From NCBI RefSeq assembly GCF_000350225.1, contig NW_005179169.1, positions 459,106-523,105 on the forward strand: a stretch of DNA of 64,000 bases. Reading direction: 5' to 3'. A program made the translations under genes and the position numbers. The notes below the pieces were generated by a model. The model searched no databases. It was given only the letters and a program-made list of their open reading frames with translations, and was not told the origin of the DNA. The DNA is from Chondrus crispus (taxonomy: Eukaryota > Rhodophyta > Florideophyceae > Gigartinales > Gigartinaceae). This document shows, piece by piece, positions 50,701-59,435 of the stretch. How positions within the stretch are numbered: position 1 is the first letter of the stretch; each line of letters starts with the position of its first letter.

Positions 50701-53700
50701 TGCTTTGCACTGATTGTATCCTTGTTTTCAATTGAGTTGATGCGTAAAAGGAATGCCATGCTCCATGACTGTACCATGACGGCATTGGAAAGCACGTTTT
50801 GGTTCCTGCACGTAACCTGTTCGGTCACGCTTTCAGAAACCGATGCAATGGCTCATCTAGACTCAACCTCTCGATGAGCAACGTCTTCATTGAAAGCCCG
50901 GGCAGGGGAGTAAAAGAAGACTAACTCAACAGATCGTCGATGGGCCAGGAATTTCCTTGGATAAACGAACGCCGTTGAGAGGGTCTGGAATGCTCCAAGG
51001 CCAACGAACCAGGGTATTTAGACTTTGCGTACATGCAACAATGAACAGAGAACAATAAGAGGTTTGTATTTCTCGTCAAATCTTCCATGAATGGTAAGCT
51101 TATCTTCGCTGATTATTGCCTTCTAGTCCTTCCAACCCAATGAAGAGAACATTGCTCTCGCCACTCTCGCCGAGAGCGATTGTCTCTGTGATCCAGCGCA
51201 GTTTCGTTCGACTTGCCGTCGTTTTCCTGCCTCACAGGGTTCATGAGTACATGATGGGAGACAGGAACGACGTCGGGAAAGCGAGAAGGTAGATAAAGGG
51301 CGAGCCTTCCTTTTTGACGAAAGTCAGCATTGCTGACGTCAATGAGCGCGCCACCAGCTGCGATGCGATTAAAAGTTCATTCCAGTACTGATTTTCAGCT
51401 CACAATGAATCGTGAACCCCAAAGGCACATCTCAAGAGTACGGTTTCAGAACAAATCCACTGTGTATCGCTTGAGGAACTGAGAGGGTTCCTTCAAACAG
51501 GAATAACATCATGCATACGTTTTCCTGGCCAAACCTTCTGTCTGAAAAACTTGAAGCCTAGACCAGAACAAGGTTATTCGCTAGGGTCGGGTCATAAGGC
51601 CATCCATCGGTTTTAATGCAAGATCTGCCTGACTGCCGGCGCATCACGAACGGAAAAGCGGCACGCGAAGTTAGCATCTTCGTCGACGTCGGAATGGTTT
51701 TCTGTGATGTGAAGTGTGCCGCACACGCCCCAAAGAAGTAGTTTGTTCGCGGAACGAGTTCAGTTTCTAGTACAAGCCGGCCAGGACAAAGAAGAAAAAC
51801 AGGTACGGACATACGAAAAAACACTGTGGTAGTGCATCGCAGGGCGGTCATGACAAATACGCAGGCCAGCATGCAGCATGCCAGGAAAGCACCCCACGAG
51901 GTCAGGGCGAGCGGATCAAGCTCCGGTTTTGCATTTCGAAGGTTCTCGCGACACTTTGCCTTCATCACAACGTGTACCAATAAACAGACAGGGAGACCCC
52001 TCGTTTGGACCCTCATGCTTGGCCCTGAGGGTCGGCTGTGCCGAAGGTTAGGTCCTCCACCGCCGGATAATATCGCTTTATGAGAGCCATTCAAACTCCA
52101 AGGTACTGTGATGGATACACTACCGAATTTCACAAAGTACACTGCGGAGGAACCGCAACCATAAGAAGAAGAAGAAAATTGGTGAAATTGCAATCCTCCC
52201 TTCAAACGACCATTTCTGGCGTTGACTGTAGACTCTAAAATACAACTCGCCAGCACGAATGATTCTCTCTTCGGACTACAGTATTTCAAAGATAGGCTGA
52301 CTATTTACGTGGAAGTGTGGCAACTGAGATATATTGCACCACTGTACAATATTTCTTCAGCACCTTAAATAAAAGTAGAACCCAATTGGAGATCCTGGGT
52401 ACGGAAATTTCTTTCATAGTGTTCCGTACTGAAGAGGAGTGGAGTGGGCCCAAGGTGGCGTTTTTGAGTGCAAGTCCCCTTTCATAGCCATTGAACTCAA
52501 GGCTGAGACAGCTTTAGACGACGGCTTTGTATACCAAGCTGATACAAATACTGTAGTCTGTATTGGCTACATTCAGTCCGTGCGTAGTTGAAATGGTACA
52601 GTACCCTTGAATAGAAGGTAGGGACAGAAATGACGGCACAAGGCAGGCATCGTTTTGGCCTCTCACAAGACTATTGCACGCTACCAGGACATTGCCATAG
52701 AGTCTGTTCTAGTCACAAGATCCATGGTTTCCGCTATACAGTAGTGGGTGGATGTGCTGATGGATCGGTCAATCAGCGGTCAATCAGCAATAGTGTTCCC
52801 TTTGCAGTTGTGCAGATGGGAATTACGGATGGAAATTGTGACCCCAAGCCCGGATGAAAAACGGCTGTACAGGCCTTTGGTGCAACAGAGATGTGTGTCG
52901 TGGGTTGTCGTTTTGTTGGAACAACAACGCGGTGTGGTGGTGGATGGGAAACATACAGCGAGAAGATTTGCGGACCCAGGTGTTTTAAATTGGGGAAGAG
53001 GCGATAAAATGATTAAATTGCACAGGAAGCGTTTGTTATATCAATACGTGCATTTATGGATGCACAAAATGATAAATATCTTCTGACACTTACATCTTGA
53101 TATGTATACTACAAGATGCCCCATAACAAGACTCTAACATGGACTTCCTCATTCAGAGACATCGCCTAAGAGATGCCAGCTGATTCTGCACGTCTTGCGT
53201 GAGTCTTCGTCGGTCTTGAGATGTGAGATCGGGCGGTTTTCAATTGCAGAATCATGATCTCCTGCTTGAGTCCGTTGCGGCCTAAAGCCTCGTGCCCGTC
53301 GACGAAGGGCAAAACCAACTTCTGTCAATATTCCTTTGTCGCTTCCATTGCCCAATCACACCCCTTACCAATCAATCCAGTCTCCTCTACAGTATCGTCG
53401 CTCCCCCGACTGCCAATACAGTATACTGTACACCATTCTCAACTTGCGATCGTATTCCAGAGTGTAAGGATGACCCTTCGGCCAAACCGATTGATGTCAA
53501 CAGAGAGTATCAAATAAAATAGCTTCATTCATCCTCCACACCCCGACACCTGGATCAATTGAAATTTGGCACGAAGCAGAAACGCTACCACAATGCTTGC
53601 CAATGCGCATGCGCCATCGCGAGCTCTATGAAATTCTCAATACAGGTAAATCTTACTGTAGCTGGAAACTAGACGAATGCACAACATGAAAGCTCTCGAG

Positions 53701-53948
53701 AGACTGCTTTCTTAGATAACACTCTTGACTCTAATTCATACAATCCGTCTTCCGCCCTTGGGGCCCTTGGGCGGATGAGCCAAAACGTTTGCTGAATGAA
53801 GCGCATTATTGTCGAGGCAGGCTTCACACGGGCATGCTCGACTCATTCCTCTTGATAGGCGGTATCATATGTGTCGATGACAGTAGCACGGTACTTAACC
53901 ACCGTATATGTCCTAAACCCGCCCCCTTTGTAGTCGTCATTGTGCGTG
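47701..53948. other. 6-kb gene-poor region
   Basis: No intact gene found. Includes a 24-G run (48731-48754), further GTACC palindromes (50541-50557, about 52595-52608) and several non-supported ORFs. Composition is lower in GC than the gene island. Confidence 0.4.
48731..48754. repeat. Poly-G tract (24 G)
   Basis: Uninterrupted G run followed by T, A5, then GGG and T8. Similar tracts occur at 11250 and 22159. Confidence 0.9.
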
Positions 53949-54018
53949 GCGATATGAACCTTCTGCGATATGAACCTTGTTGCGATATGAACCTTGTTGC
54001 GATATGAACAGTGTTGCA
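53949..54018. repeat. 18-bp tandem repeat GCGATATGAACCTTGTTG
   Basis: About four copies, the outer ones diverged (CTTCTG, CAGTGTTG). Unit is 18 bp (divisible by 3) but no supported ORF contains it. Confidence 0.85.
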
Positions 54019-56451
54019 TCTAAACCTAGTTTTCCTTGTATTTGTGTCTTCATGACAAACGTTCGTGCAATCAGATTGACAATTCTTGGGTTCCAAGTCG
54101 AGAAAGTAACCCATTCCTTTGCTCTCAAATCGGCAGCCCTTGATACCAACAGCAACTCGATGTTGAGTTGACAGTATCTCTCGCATTGCCCACGTTGTTA
54201 CTTTTGTCTAAGTATAGAATGCATTTGATGCAGAAATCCGTCATTTGCGGCAACTCACAAACAGTTACCTTTTCAATCACATTGTACGCGATATTTCTGC
54301 GTGACGTAGGATTTCGGCATTGCGGCATGCTTGCCAGACAGAAGCCTAACTGATTACCGTTTGCATGGCATGTTCAATGACATTCTCGATCTCATGCTTC
54401 TAATCGATGCAAGGAACCTCAAATTTGCACGGTACATCGTTCAAAATCGATGACCGATACAGTATCATAGCGTAGGACAACATTCTGCATGTCCGTATGC
54501 TGCGCTTTGTGCCACTGTCCTCGTTTACAGTTTACAGGGACAAATTTTGCTTCGCCTTTGAAGCCCCCTGCGGCGGATATTCATAGCAGTAATCGACCAC
54601 GTCGTCGCGGAGTTGACAAGGTGGTACCGCTGAGTAACTTGGGTGCATTAAAGAGTTTGTCTTGTCTCTCCCTCACTGAAGAGTACTTTCGGACCAAGAT
54701 AGAAATGCATCATCGTGGTGGTTGTCAGGAATTGGTGCAATCTTTGCCCAAATTTGAAGCAACTCTTCCTGGTTTCCTGGATACTGTAGAGTGCCTGCGC
54801 TCCTCCTCTGTAAACTTAATTCTAATGAGGCGGACGTACGAGTCCTGTAGTTTGCCATGCTGTCCTTTGAGGGCCTTCGCAATCGCCATGACGGTGGGAG
54901 GCACAACATCTTTTCAACCCAAGCGTTACGCCGGCAGCTCCATCAAGAGCCCTAGAACTATGACTACCTGAGGTCAAGGAAGGAATTATGGATTATTGAG
55001 AGCTTCACACTTTTGTGCAGTACTGTACTATTGTGGCTCTATTTGCGGTGTGAGGGGTATTGAACGGCAGATGAACGTAATGGCGGTGAGAACACGTTGC
55101 CCAATGTCGCAAATCCCCCCATCGTGATTCAAAGAGATGTGGAAGTGTGTAGTGCTGTACCGACCTGTACATTGTGCGACGGTACAGAACGGTACGGTAT
55201 ATCGCGATGGGGCTCGAACACTGTAGGGGTCATGGTGACACGAGTTGACGTGGCTACCAATGTGTGATACTCAGCACGGCACGAATATGAACAGCATTCA
55301 CGTTGTGCCTCAGTTTGAGCAAAGTCAACATCCCTTCTAACACAGGTCGCGAGGCAGAACAGCTGCATGCCGAAACAACCGCCGTTAGTCAGATGTCGCT
55401 AAATGAAACGGTAATGTCAAGGTGTTCAACGCAATGACCTCAACTTCACAAGAGCAACAGACGTGATGAACGAAACCCTTACCTCAAGCGTATAGACCCT
55501 TGAGTCAATTTCATCGTCCGTCTACGGAACACTGGTCTAGCTGGAATCCAGCAAAAGAAATTGAATTGTTGCAACCTCGTTCCATCAAAAACTCGAGTGA
55601 TGGCCACTGACGTGTCAAGTGTTGACGCAGGATATGTACGGTATGAAAGGGGAAATTTTTGCACAGTAAATTACTGTACCGTTGGTGCTTTTCTCCCTTT
55701 CAGCATTCCCGAGAGGTTCCATAGCTTTGTGCGTACTGTACTGGTTGCAACAGTGCTCGAAGAAACCGCCTTCCGCCTCCATTGGACAGCCTGTGCCGCG
55801 CACTACAATCTAGTGGCCAGTGAATTCACAGCGTTTCTCAAGGGGCCGCAATCCATACTGTACTGCATGTGAATGGCACTGCCCCTACAGTCAACGAAAT
55901 CTTACGCGCAAAGGCTGTGTTGGGGCGAAAACGGGGTACGTCGTCCCGTGTCTTACCCGTGTGTGTTCTTTTTGTGATGTGTCTCCCCTCGCCCGTACAG
56001 GACGACCAAAAACCACCGCGTTTATACTCTTTTTGCGCACGGTCTACAATTACTAACTTAGACTTCCAATTACTTACACCGGTCCCAACCACGTGTCACA
56101 CAACCACCCACTTAGGTGGGGCCACGGGCCCCGGCCACTCAGATTTTGCCTTTGATTTTGATTTTTCTTCACCCTCCAGCCTATATCAACACAGACCTGG
56201 GGCTCGGACCCCCCTTCCCTTCTTGTGGTATCTGCTGTCACTCTCCGCTCGCCTTTCTCGCTCCATCCCAGCCTCGTTTTAGCTCTTCCGGCCTCCTGCT
56301 TCCTGCGCTGCTTAGCTCTCGCGGCTCTTCCACATTGCCTCCTTGGTTCTCGTCGTAGCTTAGACATCAAGTTGCCCACAAAATCGAGAGGCTGGCAGGT
56401 GAGGTTTCAGTCCCAGCGTGCCCTCTTTGGCCCCCTTCATAGCGTAATACG
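54019..56451. other. Interval upstream of the H3-tail-mimic ORF
   Basis: No supported gene to about 55.9 kb. From about 56170 the plus strand becomes C/T-rich, like the leaders of host genes here, and may be the promoter/leader of the ORF at 56452. A CCACCCACTTAGGTGGGG hairpin lies near 56100. The 3' LTR expected for the minus-strand Ty3-like element could lie here but I could not delimit it. Confidence 0.35.
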
Positions 56452-57306
56452 ATGGCGAGGACCAAGCAGAAAGCGGCGAAAAGCACGGGAGGTAAGCGTC
56501 CGCGGAAGCAGCTCGCTCTGAAAGCTGCACGCTTCGCCAGCCGCGGCCACCTAATGTTCGAGCTCTCATCCCGAACAGATGTAACCAAGGTTTCCAAGAC
56601 GGGCTCCATATTCCACATTTGGGTGGCCAGCGGGCATCGCCGTTACGCCGTAACAGAACAAGAGTTCAAAAGCCTTCTAGGAGATCATATTACGGCCCTG
56701 CTCCACGGCAAGCAAGATGAAGAGGTTTCTCTCGAAGAGATATGGCGTCTTGGTCTCACAGAGTCGTTGTCGGACACAAACCAGTACTGTATTATAGGCG
56801 ACGGTAAGTGGAATATTAAGTCCATCTATCTCGACGTTGACAACACGTACTATGGCGTCGACGCCGCAACCAACCTTCCTCACCGTATTTTGCTCTACAC
56901 TCTAGCAATTTCCGGAACCGAGAATAGTACAACTCACAAGATTGTTGACGATCTCTTCCAGTTTTATGAGAGAGACCGAATTAGTGGCTTCTTAAGTATT
57001 GACCGTTTTTGCACCGATCAAAAGGGCAGGAGTCTGAAGATGATCCATGGTCGTTCCAGGGCGGTCAATCCTCGGACTCCGATCTACCGCGTTTCCACGC
57101 ACGGGACCGTGCGGTTCCGGGATAATAGTGACATGTGCATCTCCGCCGACGTCTGCAACGGTCTCCAACTGCTAGGGTTCCCGAACCTTGCCGTCAAGTA
57201 CTGGGATCTTCTATTCCGCAACAGCCTCCTCTTTGAGAGGACCGGCTCTCCGTCGCGTCGAATCCGAGATTTCCATGACGCTGCAAAACACCTTAATCAA
57301 GATTAA
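56452..57306 (+). CDS. Histone H3 N-terminal tail mimic fused to unknown domain
   Basis: 284 aa. After Met the sequence is ARTKQKAAKSTGGKRPRKQL then ALKAARFASRG. Against histone H3 residues 1-26 it is identical at 22 positions: R2, T3, K4, Q5, A7, K9, S10, T11, G12, G13, K14, P16, R17, K18, Q19, L20, A21, K23, A24, A25, R26 and A1; it differs at T6 to K, R8 to A, A15 to R, T22 to L, and then K27 to F, S28 to A. No histone fold follows. Residues 35-284 read as a folded mixed protein (HIWVASGHRRYAVTEQEFKS, SLEEIWRLGLTESLSDTNQY, LDVDNTYYGVDAATNLPHRI, DDLFQFYERDRISGFLSIDR) of no family I know. It lies antisense to and about 480 bp from the end of a Ty3-like integrase relic. Met before Ala is normally removed, exposing A1 as in H3. 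Confidence 0.85.
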   Translation: MARTKQKAAKSTGGKRPRKQLALKAARFASRGHLMFELSSRTDVTKVSKTGSIFHIWVASGHRRYAVTEQEFKSLLGDHITALLHGKQDEEVSLEEIWRLGLTESLSDTNQYCIIGDGKWNIKSIYLDVDNTYYGVDAATNLPHRILLYTLAISGTENSTTHKIVDDLFQFYERDRISGFLSIDRFCTDQKGRSLKMIHGRSRAVNPRTPIYRVSTHGTVRFRDNSDMCISADVCNGLQLLGFPNLAVKYWDLLFRNSLLFERTGSPSRRIRDFHDAAKHLNQD

Positions 57307-57787
57307 GTCACTCTCCGCGGGTCGGGTCTTCGTAGTCCATCTCTCGGACTGCTCTTGAGGCTCGACCCGAGTGTCTATTTCGCGACTTTAGCAGGCTTGC
57401 CCCACATAATGCACAGCATCTGCGTCTCGACTATACATTCCATTGTACTTGATTGTATGGAGGTTTTTCCGCTTCGGTTCTGCGCCAGCGCGGTCAAGGC
57501 ATGCGTTGGAGCCGACGGGATCTTCGTTGGCGTCTCCGAACTGCGCCAAGTTCTCGTCGTCACCCCTTCCAAGAAGAAACTGAGCAGAATTGGACGCGTA
57601 AGCAGCCGCAGAGCACACAAGAAAGCCGCGATTCGGGGTTCGGGAAGTTCCATTCAGCGTTAGAGGTCATTGGTGATTCCCATTGTCTCCATGACCCACT
57701 CTCTATCTACTCGTAGCAAGTAATTAGCACTTCATATGCATTTCACTATCTTTCAATTCAAAGCGGAAAAATCCCTAGTCATTTGCC
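57307..57787. other. Interval between the mimic ORF and the integrase relic
   Basis: An ATG-initiated plus ORF at 57409-57663 (84 aa; ends in a basic stretch SRIGRVSSRRAHKKAAIRGS) is open but unrecognised, confidence about 0.2. The interval may be the pol-LTR spacer of the minus-strand retroelement. Confidence 0.3.
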
Positions 57788-58760
57788 TCACTGAAGGTGC
57801 AACGGTTGCCTCTTGTAGAGGACCAGCCTTCTGGCATGTATCTCCCTTCTCGAGTAGCGTTGATGCGGCGACACTAGGGTGTACCGCGGATGGCGCGCAC
57901 GAGCAACTCGGCATGGGCCATAGAACTTCGACAAGGCGATAGGCCATTTCTGCATGGGCCCGAGGGCAGCCCCTTTTGCGACCAACACTTCGTCGCCCAC
58001 ATTGAAAGTTGCTTCGCGACCGTCTGTTAATGTGGTTGCAGCTCTGCGCCCGATTATTCTTGTTGCCCGCATCGCCCTGGCTTGCAGGAGTTCCATTTCC
58101 CAGTGGCGGATCTTGGAGACTCCGAAGAGAGGCTCTTGGTCTCCAGGCGCCATCCTGGGCAACACCCCATAAAGCAGCTCGAACGGGGACAATCCCACCG
58201 CCATCCTCCTGCGACGGTATCCATATAGGACTTGACGTAAAGCATCGTCCCACTCAACAATTGCAGGCGAGGCACTGAGAACCATCTTACGGACTGCTCT
58301 CTTCAATGTGCCGACCATCCGCTCTGCCTGTCCGTTCGACATAGGCGCATAGGCGAGCACTGTCTTCCACTTAATCCCGTTTCGTGCCATGAAGGCATTC
58401 AGGACCGACGCTGTGAAACAAGTAGCGTTGTCCGAGATAGCGACACGTGGTAACCCAAAACAGTGGATTATCTCTTCTTTCACGAACTTCAGCACCTCCT
58501 CTGCCGTCAAGGTGACGGTGGCCTTCGCAATTGGCCAGCCAGTCAGTCAGGTGTTCCACGGCAAGAAGGATGTACCTCCCTCCAGAGGGCGTACGAGGCA
58601 ATGGTCCCGCAAAATCGATAGAGTATGTATCAAATAACGAAGTCATGGGAAATCGAAGGGTGGTCTTGTACTTCTGAATTGGTGTGGCTTTCTGACAACC
58701 GTCACAACCCCGAACGTAGTCGTTCACGTCTCGGTGGACGGCAGGCCACCAATATCGGTC
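57788..58760 (-). pseudogene. Ty3/gypsy-type integrase, truncated and frameshifted
   Basis: On the minus strand, from 58760: DRYWWPAVHRDVNDYVRGCD then GCQ (the end of the HHCC zinc finger, Y-W-P...C-x2-C), FPMTSLFDTYSIDFAGPLPR (first catalytic Asp region), GRYILLAVEHLTDWL; a frame change near 58510-58540; then EIIHCFGLPRVAISDNATCF (second Asp), GIKWKTVLAYAPMSNGQAER (catalytic Glu), ending with FNVGDEVLVAKGAA and FYGPCRV, the GPY/F-type tail. Catalytic D,D35E residues are present but the frame is broken and the N-terminus is cut at 58761 by an inserted LTR. Upstream RT/RNase H of this element is not in the window unless the fragment at 47.6 kb is related. Confidence 0.88.
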
Positions 58761-59379
58761 TGTAGCATAAACACCCCTAAACGGATAGGGGTGTATGCTT
58801 AGTCCTGGAAGACCCGTACGTACGAGAAGACGGGGGAAGTCGGACCAGCTAACGAAACCGGAGCACGGGCCCGGGTAGCGTGGTAGAGCGGGATCGGGGG
58901 GAGGACACGCACACGCGCGGGCCGATCTACGCCTCGACGCCCCGGAGCAGCGCTGGGTTACGCTCCAGCGCTGACGGGCGGAGGTGGATCTAGGCTCGCT
59001 CGCGTGCTCGCGCGTCCTCTACCCGCGCTCGGTCTCGCCTTAAGGTAGCTAACGGAAGCTTCCTTAGGATAAGCTGGAAGTCAGACCTAGGCGGTAGGTC
59101 GTGGACAAGTCCGTGCTTGTCCCCCTCGCCGCCGCCGGTCCGCTCCGTCATTTAATGTACAATTAGTCTATCGTAACTTAGTACAGTACGTACTGTACTA
59201 TGGGGCACTACTGTAGTCGGCACTGTCAGCCGACGGGGCTGACTGTATACGTGTCGTACCCGTATAGTACACGTGGGGGCGCGTGCCCCCGTACACGTGT
59301 GGTACCGGCTGTCTGTAAGGTTCGTGCCTTACAGAGCCGGATCCAATTTCTAATCTAATTCTTTTGTAGTTATACTACA
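58761..59379 (+). mobile_element. 5' LTR of a second retroelement, inserted into the integrase relic
   Basis: Starts TGTAG exactly where integrase homology stops (58760) and ends CTACA at 59379, giving the TG...CA ends and 5-bp TGTAG/CTACA inverted termini of an LTR, length 619. Both ends fold: ACACCCCTAAACGGATAGGG (58771 on) with GGGGTGT, and near 59250-59290 GTACACGTGGGGGCGCGTGC with CCCCCGTACACGTG. The preceding 5 bp CGGTC would be one copy of the target duplication; the other copy and the 3' LTR lie beyond the right edge. Delimited by homology break and termini only; there is no second LTR copy in the window to confirm it. Confidence 0.6.
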
Positions 59380-59387
59380 CCACCCCC

Positions 59388-59427
59388 CCCTCAAGCGTGG
59401 ACGTCCGCGTCCACATGTGCTTGAGGG
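59388..59427 (+). promoter_or_regulatory. Stem-loop just after the LTR
   Basis: CCCTCAAGC (59388-59396) pairs with GCTTGAGGG (59419-59427); inside, GTGGACG (59397-59403) pairs with CGTCCAC (59408-59414). TGGACGTCC from 59398 begins with TGG, the complement of tRNA CCA, so it might include a primer-binding site. A diverged copy of this stem-loop occurs at 63915-63953. Confidence 0.6.
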
Positions 59428-59435
59428 GAGCGGAA

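Noticed and set aside
51558-52289. 243-codon minus-strand ORF
   Set aside because: Begins with a TTG, no recognisable domain; a few hydrophobic stretches but no clear membrane-protein pattern.
53949-54018. CRISPR-like array
   Set aside because: Simple 18-bp tandem repeat without spacers in a eukaryotic genome.
54489-54971. 160-codon plus-strand ORF
   Set aside because: Some helical-looking segments but no family, no neighbours and an equally plausible minus-strand frame.
56452-57306. Ordinary histone H3 gene
   Set aside because: Only the tail matches; the histone fold (helices after residue 44 of H3) is absent and the tail has four substitutions that H3 does not tolerate in evolution.
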